Source: Anthostomella pinea (lineage: Eukaryota; Ascomycota; Sordariomycetes; Xylariales; Xylariaceae). From it: 64,000 bases of DNA. This document shows positions 22,241-33,699 of the stretch, one piece after another (positions within the stretch are counted from its first letter, which is position 1; every line of letters starts with the position of its first letter). The stretch is from NCBI GenBank assembly GCA_963556695.1, contig CAUWAG010000012.1, positions 1,364,001 to 1,428,000 on the forward strand. The letters run 5' to 3'. The translations under genes and the position numbers were made by a program. The notes beneath the pieces are model-generated. The model saw only the letters and a program-made list of their open reading frames with translations, was not told the origin of the DNA and ran no database searches.

Positions 22241-25171
22241 ATGGCAGACGCAAACCTTATCGGGATTATCAAGGTCCCATTGTGTGCTTTCACCTACCAG
22301 CCTGAAGTAGGTAGGGAAGAGTCTCCGATTATCGTGAAGTGACTGGCCAATGTATTCCGCAGGACACGTTGTAGGTCCAATCGATGGGAGAACCACGTGC
22401 AAGGACATATCAACAGTAACACCTTGGAAGCAATACTGGCAGCTCTCGGCCGTACCAAAGAACAGCTCTATTTAACTGTATACGCGGGGGATTACCCTCA
22501 GGTCTACCTAAAGAGGCAGATCCTTTGCCTTGATGGTAGACATAGGCTGGCGGCAGCGAAGAAGGTTTTCGGTAACGGGGTATGGCGGCCGGTGAAGCTC
22601 TACACTACCCCGCCAGGTACGCAACATCGCGCCATGGTGAATCAGAAGAGACTGACACAAATAACAGGACCGTGTTTCCTTCACCAGACAACATACTCCG
22701 ACGGGGAGATATACCGCGGGAAGAGGCTCTGTCAGCTGGCCAAGCAAGACCTCCTGGCTCGAGAATGGACAGTGCAACTGTCATCGAGCAAGCAGCCGAT
22801 TGTTCGGCAGCTGTCCAGGAATATTGAGATTGTTAAAGCACTGGATAAACTCCTGCCTTACCCGGGGCTCTGGACGGGGTTGAGAATTGACAACCTGTAT
22901 AAATACCTTGCACTGCAGTGTGTCGAGCAGATTCTCAACTACCTCGGCCACATACATCACGTCTGGTCAACAATAACGGTGGGCATCATGCCGGAAACGG
23001 TTGACAACAGTTCGGTTGGTGTCCTGCAAGGCCGTGCCCCGTCCGTCGCAACAGACCGTATTTACATTGAGCACATGTTCAACCAGAATCAGATCTTTGT
23101 CCGCGTTTCCGACCCTGCAACCCGCAGCCGGCTTTTAGAAAGGATACTGTCATTGGGCAAGATGATACCCAGCATATGGACATTTGAAAAGAGCATGAAG
23201 TATTTCGAGCTGGGTGCGAGAATTCTGAGGCGCGAGCTGTTTGCAGGCCAAGAGAATGTCGATCCGGAAGCCAATGTCAATCCGGGGACCAATGTGAACC
23301 CGGAGGCCGAGGAGCCCACGCTCCTCCAGAGACTCAAGTGGCAAAATCCAATGACACCTACCGTCGAGGTGGCCGAGGGGGTCTTTGTTGAGTCTACTGT
23401 CATAACTAAGGAGAAAGCACTCAAAGCGCTCTTTCTATTCCCCCTGCGGCACTTCCCCTTCTTGGGACCCGATCCGCTGCTCCAAAATGTAAAGGGCGAA
23501 GGTATCGTAGCGGGCCTAAGCGACCTGCATTCGCTTCATCTCCGTGCCCGGGCCAGGGAATTTGGGTTTGTGTTGAGTACGCTCGATCAGGAACTGTGCC
23601 AATTATATCCCCTTGTCGTAGACCCCGTGAGCACAAAGCGACGGTCTATGCCTTGGAGAGGTGGCAAGCCCTTTGTCAGTACGTTCTTTGAGCTACGACC
23701 AGTCGCATTTCTTCCTACTCTAGATGCAGCCGATCCATGCAGCGGCGTCACCCCTGCGTTTGTATTAAAGCACTTTATGGATGCATATTTCGGCGCTTCT
23801 TCCTACGCGATGGACGTGCCGGATTCTATGGACGAATCCGGCATGTCGTCACATAGTCTGCCAGCGCCTTCAGCGCAAGCACCCGTCGGCTCCCCACGCT
23901 CAGGAGAAGGCACAGTCCATTTACCACCAATTGGATCACAATTCAGTAACAAGCCAAAGGAGCACCACGGGCGAGCCGAAGAGGGGGCTCGGCACGCCGG
24001 AGAACCGGTAGGAGATAATACCAAGGAAATACCGGTGAACGGCGAACTCTGGACAAGGCCCCCGAACGCGCCTACTTCACGAGAATCCATAGACCAGTTC
24101 GACGTTCAGCTCCCTGATCGATCAGCACAACGCTCCCCGATCTTCACCCCGGAACCTGAGGGCAACACACAAGCAAGTCTGGAAGCTAGTGCAGGGCAGT
24201 CAAGCCTAGCTGGACATGCGAGCTCGACAGTCTTCCGTCCTGGTGTGGCACTTGACGCCAGCGTATTCAGCCCCCCTACGCATCCGCACCCGAGGCCTAG
24301 GACGTACCTCAAGAAGGAGCATAGGAAGAAAGATAAGGAGAAGAGAGGACTGAATAAAATCCGGAAAAAATCCCTCGGCGAGCCACTGGTTCGTCCTGGG
24401 CAGCAGTCAAATACTGACCGTTCCAGATTCACGTTCTGGTCACATAAGAGACGAGGGAATACTCCGCCCATACCGGAAGAACCCAGGCACACTCCAATCT
24501 TTCACTTAGAGGATGCGCCGCGGAAACCCAAGAGAAAACATACCAATAAAGACCCCTAGGTAGACATAAGGCCGGCGAAGGACCCATCCCGGGGAAAGAG
24601 ACCAAGATTGCATGGGCCCCATGGGAAGGCTGGGACCAAGCGGACGGTTTTTCGGACCAGGGATGGTTGGAAGTCTACCATACGGCGACAGAGCACCGGA
24701 GGCAAAGGCAAGGAGAGCATGCCGAGACCGCGCCGGGACAGCGATAATGTTCCGGCAGATCCTCAGCGGGACGACCAATATATTGAGCGTGAAAGATCAC
24801 CACCGGAAGACACAAAACGTCACGGGAGTTCAGACGCGATAGCAGGAAGCCATACTCCATCTTCTGCTACCCAGGTCCGATAGACCAGTATATGCCCCTT
24901 GAAACGCAGAATATAGATACTAACATGATGTTAGGGTGCCTCCGGCTCGCGACGGTCTCGTGAGGGGGGTGTTTGGGCCCAACAAGCCACAAGCAGTAAA
25001 GAGGTGACAGGAACTCCGGGCCATACAGAGGAACATCCCAAGCGTGGAGCTTTTGCTCGAACGAAGGAGGAGTACCCTGTGTACGAAGACTGGCCTAGTG
25101 ATACGGAGATTCCAGTCCCCACTAGGGAGAGGTCGGCACCGGCATCTTCAGAAGATGACGGGATTTTGTGA
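22241..25171 (+). pseudogene. DUF3723 protein gene with two nonsense codons
   Basis: One frame runs from ATG 22241. The DUF3723 core shows EVGREESPIIVK, NVFRRTRCRSNRWENHV and QILCLDGRHRLAAAKKVF (about residues 94-112). After residue about 520 it becomes Pro/Ser-rich and then basic (KKEHRKKDKEKRG). TGA at 22340-22342 and TAG at 24557-24559 interrupt the same frame. A probable intron at 24875-24934 (TACTAAC branch, TTAG acceptor, weak donor GTCCGA) leads to a last exon 24935-25171. Counted through the stops the product is about 956 residues, a normal length for the family as I recall it. DUF3723 genes are frequent Starship companions. Their biochemical role is unknown. Confidence 0.85.
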
Positions 25172-26078
25172 TGCATCGGAAAGTAGGAGCAAACAGCAAG
25201 AGGCGTATCAGTAGAGCCGCATCGTGATCTATTTTCGTGGTCGGGTTTTACAAGGCAACATATGTATGGCGTAGTCTACTCACGCTGCGGCTTTGATATT
25301 ACACCGTATCTGATTTCGGAAGGTAATTAAAATAGATGATTTCTTTACGTAGATTATTAAAGCTTGTAGTAGGTAATAGCATCTTGTAGAACAACGAGAA
25401 ACGGCATAAAGACTCTTAAAATATAGATTATAAACTACGATCGTTATACTTGATCTCTTATACATGTGATGGCAAGGAGGGACAGCATGGCCCAAAACGA
25501 GATCGAAGTCTTAGTTAATAACCCTAAAAATCCAAAGCCTAACCTCATACCCTGCGTGCTTTAAAGTTAAGAAGGATAGCCCTAAACTTAATTAACTCAG
25601 GTAGTATGAGAACGAAACCAGAACCAGAGCTATCTTTGCTTCCGTCAGAGACCCCCATCGGCCATCCCACCAAATCACGTTATAAGCCCATGCTACATTT
25701 TAAGTCCAGCCAGTCCGCTGTCGTCATTTGTGTGTTCGTCCTGACCTCTCGCTCCTGTCGGAACTGGTCCGCGTTGGGCTATGCCAGCTTAAAGATAAGC
25801 TTGAACATAAGACAGGCTTACCAGAGTATATCAGCAATACACGCGAACCCGGCAATACAAATCGCTTTCAAGAGTTCCATGATGTCGAAGTATCTTGCGC
25901 AAGGTAGTTTGGCGGACGTAACCCTTTTGGGATGGGCGGGTGTAAATTTCGAAATTCAATAGGGGACGGCGATATGCTGGGCTGTATATGCAGCCGCACG
26001 CAGGATCGATCTGGGCAGTGCGAGGGTGAAAGGGAGCGAGCCAGGGCCCGGGTTTCGGCATCCTGCGCTGGTGCTTGG
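25172..26078. other. No recognised gene, partly A+T-rich
   Basis: The stretch 25270-25600 is A+T-rich compared with the rest of the block and could be an old insertion. The plus-strand open frame 25606-25962 has no recognisable motif and is not called. Confidence 0.4.
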
Positions 26079-26645
26079 CTACAGCTCGCTGTAGATGCGA
26101 ATCATGTCGTCAATCGTGGTGTGTGTGCTGATGCGATGCTCCTCGGAACTACTCCATCTGCTGTGTTTGTACTCCTCGAAGGTGGCTGCGACGAAGCCAG
26201 CTATCCGCGTCACTTTATTGTCCTGCCGCTCGATCTCTTGGAGGTAACAGACGTTTTGTTGAGTCAGGAGCGCAATAGTCTCGTGGTTTTCGGACTCCCT
26301 CCTCCTATGTTTCAGGATATGTTGTCGCAACTTCTTGTTTTCGCTCTGCAGCGCGTTGATCTGATCTTCGGACCAGCTGATTCCCCTTTTAGCGGGGTTG
26401 TGTGTGGCTTCTTAGATGGGCTGCAGCACGCGCCGTTGTGACAGTGGCAACGGCGGCGTCGCCCCTAATACTGGCAGGACGGGCAGCGGCTTGTCGCGTG
26501 GCGGCGCGGCAGCGTTGGGGTCCGGGCGCATGATGGCCTCTGGTCCCTCGGCTGTTGGCGACTGTTGCTTTGCCCGGGGTGTAGTGCTTTGTTTACTACG
26601 GCTGGCACAGCAGTCGCGCAGATAGTTAACCAACTGTTCCCTCAT
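26079..26645 (-). pseudogene. Coiled-coil hypothetical gene, one TAA
   Basis: A single frame runs from ATG 26645 to TAA 26079, broken only by TAA at 26412-26414, which would be CAA (Gln). Read through, it is 188 residues. The N-terminal third is basic and Pro-rich. The C-terminal part (SWSEDQINALQSENKKLRQHILKHRRR and beyond) looks like a coiled coil. No family is recognised. It lies about 0.2 kb downstream of a similarly small coiled-coil gene on the same strand, so the two may be functionally paired (inference). Confidence 0.5.
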
Positions 26646-26839
26646 GGGTCACTTATGTATTGAAGTGTTATGATGGGCTGTCGTCTCGGGCGTTTACTCA
26701 CAGGAAGATATATAACGAGCTAATGAAGCAGGGAATGCAATGTTTTAGTTGTCTATGTCCAAGTCCTAGGCATCGGAATAATGGCACCAAGATCCTGGAA
26801 CTTGTCGAATATACTATCTGCTGGTCCGTATCCCCCACG

Positions 26840-27285
26840 TCACTCGCTGTCCTCGTGGCCGAGCATAAGCTTCATGTAATGAATGACCGTACGAGAGAAA
26901 TCACTCAACCCCTCTCTTACTTTTTCGATACACCCTTTCGTCTGATCGACCATTGGCAAGACTTGGTCTAGCTTCTCCCACGCTCTATTGCCCGTCCTTG
27001 TTGTTTGTTCCATTGCCGACTCCAGCTTGTCCATACGGTTGCACATTAAAACCAGAACACTGATGCGGAGTTAGCAAGTAGCTTTGAGGGGCAGTAAATG
27101 TATATCCCGTACTTTTGGATGTTTTTATCCTGGCTGGTACTGTAGTTTTCCGTTTGAAGGTCTATTGGCTGCGGTAGAGGAACCGACGCGAACGGGGAGA
27201 GGTCAAGGGGAATCGGATCCTCAGGCATAAGATCCAGCCAACTCCCGGATTCCCAAAATAAATTGTTTTGAGCTTGTGTCTCCAT
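26840..27285 (-). CDS. Small two-exon coiled-coil protein, unknown function
   Basis: Exon 1 is 27285-27113 and exon 2 is 27059-26840. The 53-bp intron (27060-27112) has donor GTACGG, branch TTGCTAAC and acceptor CATCAG. Removing it joins the frames exactly and gives 130 residues. The N terminus is acidic and aromatic (FWESGSWLDLMPEDPIPLDL). Residues about 65-120 look helical and coiled-coil-like (MDKLESAMEQTTRTGNRAWEK). There is no signal peptide or membrane segment and no known family. Unlike most of its neighbours the frame is intact. Confidence 0.6.
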
Positions 27286-29424
27286 TGTAGTCGGCGCAAC
27301 TCTTGTGTAGAAGCCCCTGCCTTACAGATTGGTGTTTGGTCACTGGTCCTACTCTTATACTTACCAGTAACCGGTTTTATCCCATCGCAACCCGTCACGC
27401 TCCCTGGAACAGGACACTGCCCGGATCCGGGTTTTGTTTCTATTTTAATGCAGCATCCATTGTGCTTAAAACCCTCCCGGTAAACCTATCACGGCCCTCG
27501 AGGAAGCAGATAGTAGCTGAACATGTTTGTCCTTGGCCTGCTCGCACTAATGGGGAGCGCAGCTCGCGGTTTTCCTGACACGCCCTTTATTTGCACCTCG
27601 AGTCTTGTGTTGCAGTTGGTTGCCGGGGTGTCCAACGTCTCGGCAGTGTAGGCACAGCCTTCGATCTCTCTGAACTGTGCTAGTTGATAACGGCTCCTTA
27701 GATACGACAACCCTTTTGGTAAGGACTGCCGCGCGCTACTACAGTTTGCAGATCCTACTTACGAGCTGATCACGTACCCCTTCCCACACCTGCGCTACGC
27801 GGGCTTGGCGAGGACCAGCTTCCTTCTACCTGCTGGTCCGCCGAATGGAGGGGCCAATGTTGTGTGGTCAGCCCCTACCACCCTCTGTGTGTTCCTGCAG
27901 TAGCTAACGCGCCGCAGGAGCTGTTTAGGGCAGGTGGCTTGCCTAAGGCCGTGGTCTCGGATGGCACCGGAGACCTTTCGAAGGAGGCTGAGCAGTTAGG
28001 CGCGATTAAGTGTGTGGGATATCCCGGAATAAACGAGACAAAACCCCCCATAGCCACTGATCTGGCTTCGCCAGGCGCCTCGCGGCCCAGCACGCTGCCG
28101 ATTATGACAGCCTCTATCATGCCCACCACGATATCGTAGAGGAATGGAAGCGCGCAGCCTACTTCAGAGCATAATGTCCATGCATTCCCTTCATTTGGCC
28201 TGGCCGCAGAGAACTATTTTCGTACGGGAGGGATATTGCACCCGGGTAGGACTGCGCCTGCTTGGCCATCTAGTAGCTACAACCCCCAAGCTCCGTTGCT
28301 CACGATCAACACAATGACCTCAGCTCATCTGTCGGCGAGCGGAAGAGCCGATAGTTCGTTAATCCTAACATGGGTCAGCGCGGCCAATCGCTTATATGTG
28401 CCATTGCTTGTTATGCCATTATTAGCTTAAGACAGGACGTAAAAGCTCGTATCATAACTCGATTTAGGTTGTCTTACACGAGAGCTGCGGTGTTTAGGCT
28501 GACAGGCTGAGGGAGTCCCCCTGGTAGAATGTGCTTATCCCTTCAATGGTTTCTTATTTTGATTACATTTAACGATCTGCTGGACTTTGTACGAACTTTG
28601 CTGTGTTTTCGGAGTCCACTAGATAACACTGGAATGCGATTATGCTACAGTCGATTGTGGGGTATTTCAACACGTCTCTATGTTGAATTTTATATGATTT
28701 AAGCGTTGTTTTTAATTCGCTTCACAAGGAATTGGCCTCGCTTATCATCGTGAATCCTGAGAACATTTCCCAACTTTGTCACCGTTCTTTTGCACCTCTG
28801 GGTTATAAACAACTGGCAATGGGTAACTCTCCATCTAAGAAAGTATTAGCTACTTCAAAAGTCCGCATGGCACTGTATGCTTACAACTTCCACAATGTTG
28901 TGCCACCAGTCGCAGTATGGTCGTCTGAGTATGTCAGAGAGCAATAGCCAATGTGTATGATTCAAACACTGACCTTAAATTCTTCAATAAGGCGTTGCGC
29001 CTCTTCAGCGAATTCACAGCATGTTTGGGCTTGATTTGTGTCAAGCGGCATTGTGTTAGTTGGATAAGAGGTTCAGAATTTGAAGCCCGTGCTGGAGGGG
29101 CGCTTCGATTGTATTCTATCATATGACTAATCGATTAACGCTTCAAAAGCCTGCAGGCCCCCATGCCGCCAGTCCTCATGAATAAGCTTGGGACGGCTAT
29201 ACAAGGTGCTTGTACCCCGGAGATATTTTGCCTAGAACGAAAGAATTCTCCACTCCCCGAAACTGGGCTTCTTCTATTCACATGTTCTATTCTTCCACTG
29301 TCACGCAACGTATGTGTTATGCCTACACAACTATCGACACAATACCTACTGAGTGTCTAGAAAGCTTCATCTTGACCCCACGACTTCACCGAGACGAAAG
29401 AGTTTTATACTTCGAGAATTCAAC
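27286..29424. other. No confident gene; scattered coding-like fragments
   Basis: Open fragments with mixed codon use occur at 27489-27710 (-), 27864-28139 (+) and 28236-28430 (+). The two plus-strand pieces might be exons of one decayed gene, but no splice model or domain was convincing. From 28430 to 29160 nothing stands out. Confidence 0.35.
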
Positions 29425-29517
29425 ATGGATTCAAAATGCGGAAGTTGCGGTGGATCCGGCACGAGGGGCGGCTTTGCATGTACGGACTGTGATGGCGATG
29501 GAACTCAAAAAGCGTAA
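29425..29517 (+). CDS. Candidate 30-residue protein with DnaJ-like CxxCxGxG motifs
   Basis: A very short ATG-started frame contains two Cys pairs spaced like DnaJ zinc-finger half-repeats: CGSCGGSG and CTDCDGDG, about 14 residues apart. Such a pair could bind one zinc ion. It could be a stand-alone microprotein, the first exon of a longer gene (a GTAAGG follows near 29519), or chance. A longer overlapping frame (29210-29659) has no motif. Confidence 0.35.
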   Translation: MDSKCGSCGGSGTRGGFACTDCDGDGTQKA

Positions 29518-29573
29518 AGTAAGGCCTGTACTAATATCCTCGACAATTTTGGCACATCTGGGCTGTTGGATTG

Positions 29574-30600
29574 CTAAGTACTTGAATCTAGCAGCAAACT
29601 CGTGCAACTGGCCGCACTATGCGCAATACAAAGGATGTCGGTATGTGTGTCCAGGGTGATTTGTTGGACGTCTTTGTCTGGAGTGCCGAGTCGAAGCACA
29701 TGTCTGACTGTATCGCAATAGTTGATCAATTTCCCTTGACAGGCCTGGGCCGGCGGGCTATCGCGTATCTGTAATGTGTAAAGCTGTTCCTGAGCATGCT
29801 CGACAACATATTGGCCTAATGCCGGTATGTATCTGTTGACGTGGAGGATGACGAGATTGCACTATCGGCAAGGCGGGCGGTTTGCTTGGAGGATATAGAG
29901 GGCGTCTTCGGGGTCAAGTTCGATGTCAAAATGTCGCTGAGTCTGGGCTGGTGATTCGAGTCGGGCTAGGAGCTGATGGGTTGCACGCACGCGTCAGCAA
30001 CATCGGGCAACCCGATGGCCGAGAGGCGGCCTAACCACATACCTCAAATACTTGGAACTGAGTCACAACCTTTCGTACTATGTCCCGCTCGCGTTGTATC
30101 CAGTCAGTCGTCTCGTCATCCTGCTTGGCGCATGTGGTCGGATCAAATGTGTCGAACAGCGGCAGAAACATCGACGATAGTGTGTGTTGGTGTACAATAC
30201 GCAGGTTTGACACGTCGCTGCTGAAGGCAACGTGCGAAGCGCAGAGAACGGTTATATCGATTAAGAGAGTGTCACGGAGTTGGCGGATATGGTGCACTCG
30301 CAGCCGCGCTGCGGTCGGGTCGCCACCCGAGTGCAGCCTGTCGACAACTCTTTAAAGGCCGTGTTTTGAGTATTGGATTTGGATCTCGAGCCGGTTGCGG
30401 TCCTTGCCATAGAGACGCGGCGTCTGGCCGAGCAGGCCAGTAATAGATGGAAGGCAGGTGAATATACGCACTGCTCCGTCGACATGTTCGGGACTGTCAA
30501 ACGGGTGTGTTATTACATCGCCCAGCCTGACACTGATCGGATCTTTGGTCTGGCGGGACGTTCACCTGCCGAAAAGGGAGCTGGGGTGATCCTCCAGCAT
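29574..30600 (-). pseudogene. Unrecognised two-exon gene with three nonsense codons
   Basis: One frame runs from ATG 30600 to 30043. An intron at 29973-30042 (donor GAG|GTATGT, branch TTGCTGACG, acceptor CATCAG) leads to a second exon to TAG 29574. Counted through stops it is 318 residues. Stops inside are TGA 30562-30564, TAA 30352-30354 and TAG 29862-29864, each one transition from a sense codon. Coding character is clear (for example LFDTFDPTTC, ERDIVRKVVTQFQVFELL, LVILHVNRYIPALGQYV), but no family is recognised. The start is tentative. Confidence 0.55.
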
Positions 30601-31449
30601 GCTGTGAGCTGGGCATGGCGCTCCTGGGTGCGTGCCAGAAGAGAAGAGTGCGCTTCGCTGGGACTATTGAGAATGAGTTTGAGCGAACGATGGCCCCTGT
30701 GGAAATAACTTTGCAGGTCCAATGTGGTGTAAAGCGGGAAGGTTGTGAGGTTAATACGAATCATCATGGTTGGGGGCCGGTCCTTGCATGACAGTCTTTC
30801 CAGAACATGCCTGGGGATTCATTCCACACCCCCATACAGAGGCCGGAAAATAAGTATGCTTACTAACTCTGGTCCGTTCGCGCTCTGAAGAACCATTCCT
30901 GCACACCCTGTAGAATCATTCCCCCACACCCTGCTGGTCCGGGAATTACTAGCCCATCGTGGTGCGTTAGACTGCATCTGCCACAATTGGGCAGGATGTG
31001 GGCAATGTTGGATTGAACGAAGTTCAGAAGGCACCTTTCCTAATTCAGCTCACACTGACACCAAACCTGAGTCACGGTTGGTCGCGTAAGAACGCGCATC
31101 TTGTTCGATGTCAATACCTAATTCGGCAGGATGGGAATGGGTCTCCTGAACCACTGGCCAGGGCCTCTATCAATATGCGGATACATGCATATAGTTGGTT
31201 TATAGCTATTAAAATAGGCATAGGAAAACATGGTTTTAATCCCTGTCGCTAAGATATTCATATACTAGGAAAGGCAGCTACACCAAGGACACTGTATATG
31301 AACGAATTAGAGGCCAGAAAGAGGGTGGGGTGTGCCTTCCACCGCCCGGGGTGGGGGAAGCAAGATGACTTGATGGTAGGTTTTTGGCTCACATAAAGCC
31401 AGCCTAGCCGTATCTGAGGAAAAGCTAGACCTATAAGCACCACGACTCT
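30601..31449. other. No recognised gene
   Basis: Contains short imperfect duplicated words (for example around 30880-30960, near-copies of ACACCCTG...GAATCATTCC) and no convincing reading frame. The segment from 31300 is probably the distal promoter of the C2H2-JmjC gene. Confidence 0.4.
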
Positions 31450-31546
31450 CGTCCCCCTCGTCCCCCCTTGTCCCCCCTCGTCCCCCCTCGTCCCCCCTCG
31501 TCCCCCCTCGTCCCCCCTCGTCCCCCCTCAACCCCCCTCAACCCAC
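31450..31546 (+). repeat. 10-bp C-rich minisatellite (TCCCCCCTCG)n
   Basis: About nine head-to-tail units of TCCCCCCTCG with small variants (TTG, TCAA) at the ends. It lies 60-160 bp upstream of the start of the C2H2-JmjC gene. The minus strand carries regularly spaced runs of five or six G, able in principle to form G-quadruplexes. Confidence 0.9.
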
Positions 31547-31608
31547 GTTCCCCTCCTTCTCGCCCTCTATAGAGTTCATCGACCCCCTTTTCAATCAGAG
31601 GTTCAGAG

Positions 31609-33031
31609 ATGTCAGACTGTCGACCCTGCAATACATGTAACAGGAAGATCTTGAGAAGTAACTTTGCACGCCACCAACAACGGCATAATGAAACACATCA
31701 GATAACTTGCAAAATCTGTGATGTCATTATATCGAGAAAGGGAAAAAAAAGGCACATTGGAACCCAAATACACAAAGACAATGCACAGCAGAAAGCACAT
31801 CCAGTAAGTGATCTTATTCTTTAAACTACAAAATATGGGTTTTATCATCTTTTTTCACCTTGCTAATTACGTTTTATAAAGACCGGCCACCTTTCTGATC
31901 TTCAGCCGTTAGCAGAAGCACAGATCATAACAACCCCCCCAAAAGACGAGATAGATTTCCTTATACACGAATTCCTCAGCACCACGGGTGGCCTTTTATC
32001 GTATCTATCTTCTGCGTACGCAACTGAGATCAAGAGGACTGGCGGACTGTCAAATCTCAATCCGTCTAGGGAGACGGCGGTGACTCGGAACTGGGCCGGC
32101 CTTGGGTTACGATCTCCCATGCTTTTTCCTGCAGTTGAATGTTGGAAGGAAAAGCCGTCTTTAGAGGACTATCTTACAGACCTGCTTTATGGGTTTCGGA
32201 AAGAGACAACAAAAATCTACTCCCGACGTAATCCTTCTGATCCTCTTGATAAGCCGCGTTTTCAAACCATTATGCGACAGTTGGACAATCCGGATCCATC
32301 GTCTACTCTATACGCTATCAATATGGCCGCCGAGTCAGTCGAAATCAAGATCCTGGAGCGACTACTTGGACAGGTCTCTATATATCAAGATATCTGCCCT
32401 ATTACGACGACAAATATTACTCCTAAGTATTCAGTTGCAGGGCTCCATGTTGGTACATGAGATCTGATCATGCTGCAAGCGATATATTAACAAGACAATA
32501 TATCTAGACCACAGAAAACATGGTGTCACGCTGCTCCATGGAGGATGCGTCAAGCTTTGGGCACTCTATCCCTTGACTCCTCTTAATATGCAAGAATTGT
32601 CCGCAGCACACCGATCTGATGCTGCCTTTATCGAGCTCCAAGGCCGGCTTGAAGGCGGTGAATTCTGTGTTCAGACAGAAGATCAAGCAATCTACCTGCC
32701 TCCAGGCTGCATTCATAGTACTTACACTCTCCGGGGCGGCTTCACTCCGGGCATCGAATTCAGCACAGTCGAGTGCTTGGAGCCAGCAGCGGCGATTTTG
32801 GATCTGAACTCGCAGGGATTCAGGCTTTGTGGGAATGATTGTTATCCTTTTCTTGAAGCTATTACTATAAGAATCCGCTCCAAAAACCCAGACCGGCGAG
32901 AGAAAGCCCTGGAGCTTTTATGCCCGAGGTACAAGAAAGTCTATAAGCTCAAGTCGAGAATTTTGTTCAAGGTCCTAAAGGAGCTGCCAAAGTCCTGTTC
33001 GAAATACGCTAAGGTATGTGCGAAGCATTAA
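31609..33031 (+). CDS. C2H2 zinc-finger plus JmjC-like protein
   Basis: Exon 1 is 31609-31803. Intron 31804-31881 (GTAAGT, TTGCTAATTAC, AAAG) joins exon 2, 31882-32452. Intron 32453-32507 (GTACAT...TCTAG) joins exon 3 in frame and creates LHVDHRKHGVTLLHGG. Exon 1 carries two C2H2-like fingers (CNTCNRKILRSNFARHQQRH; CKICDVIISRKGKKRHIGTQIH). Exon 3 has the JmjC-like cupin, with the HVD iron-binding pair and LPPGCIHSTYTLRGGF. Without further splicing it ends at TAA 33031 (429 residues). An intron from GTATGT at 33014 to 33056 would instead end it at 33071. JmjC proteins are Fe(II)/2-oxoglutarate dioxygenases, many of them histone demethylases. The substrate here is unknown. Frame intact. Confidence 0.75.
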
Positions 33032-33187
33032 TGTACTATCTCCAGTACTTTGCTAGTCCGTCTGGCAGTAAGGCTGAAGAGATATACTTTGATGGTGGGT
33101 CAAACCATTGTTCACGGTACTAGGATGACGGCTGGCCCTCTAGGAAGGGTACGTGACGTATGACACCATGCATGGGATAAAGAAAGG

Positions 33188-33382
33188 TCACATTGAATGA
33201 GAGTGCTTACTTCGGGCTTCGTGTTTGAACCCTGCCTTCAAAAAGACATACGTAGTCACCGACTCGAGTGCGTCAAACTTAAGATGGACAGCAAGCTGAG
33301 TCAGCTCATATCGCATGGCACCATGCGCGGGAGGAACGAGGGCAACGTCGAATGGGAGTGCGTACCTTGGGCTTCGTGTCAA
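33188..33382 (-). pseudogene. Fragment of a small unknown gene next to the recombinase (copy A)
   Basis: The frame contains SPRYALPFDVALVPPAHGAM, then MRYELTQLAVHLKFDALES and YVFLKAGFKHEA. It is conserved at protein level with arm B (60930-61132), which suggests it was once translated. In arm B a following intron and exon are present; in arm A homology ends at 33157, so the last exon is missing. No family is recognised. Confidence 0.4.
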
Positions 33383-33699
33383 AGCATTTGGAATTATAGT
33401 GACATATATCCATTCGGCAAAGTGGTTTCTTAGATCAATACGAAATCAAACGAGCGTGATAAAGGCATGTGAGGAGTCGTACCTAACAGTATCAAATAGT
33501 TTGAATAAGGAAAGATATACCTACTAGGCAGTATCTAGCCAAGGACTCTTGAGGTTACGAGACGGGCAACGGCACGCGCAAGAGTGGCAATACGCGAGAA
33601 AATAATGGCACGCAACGCAAATTTACGCACGTACCAGATGAAGGAAGCGTGGACCCCATACCATCTCGGTGTCACCAGCTACCTAAACCCCGCCCCATC

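Noticed and set aside
31307..31631. Gly/Arg/Asp-rich repeat proteins on the minus strand
   Set aside because: They are translations of the 10-bp C-rich minisatellite, without codon bias or domain.
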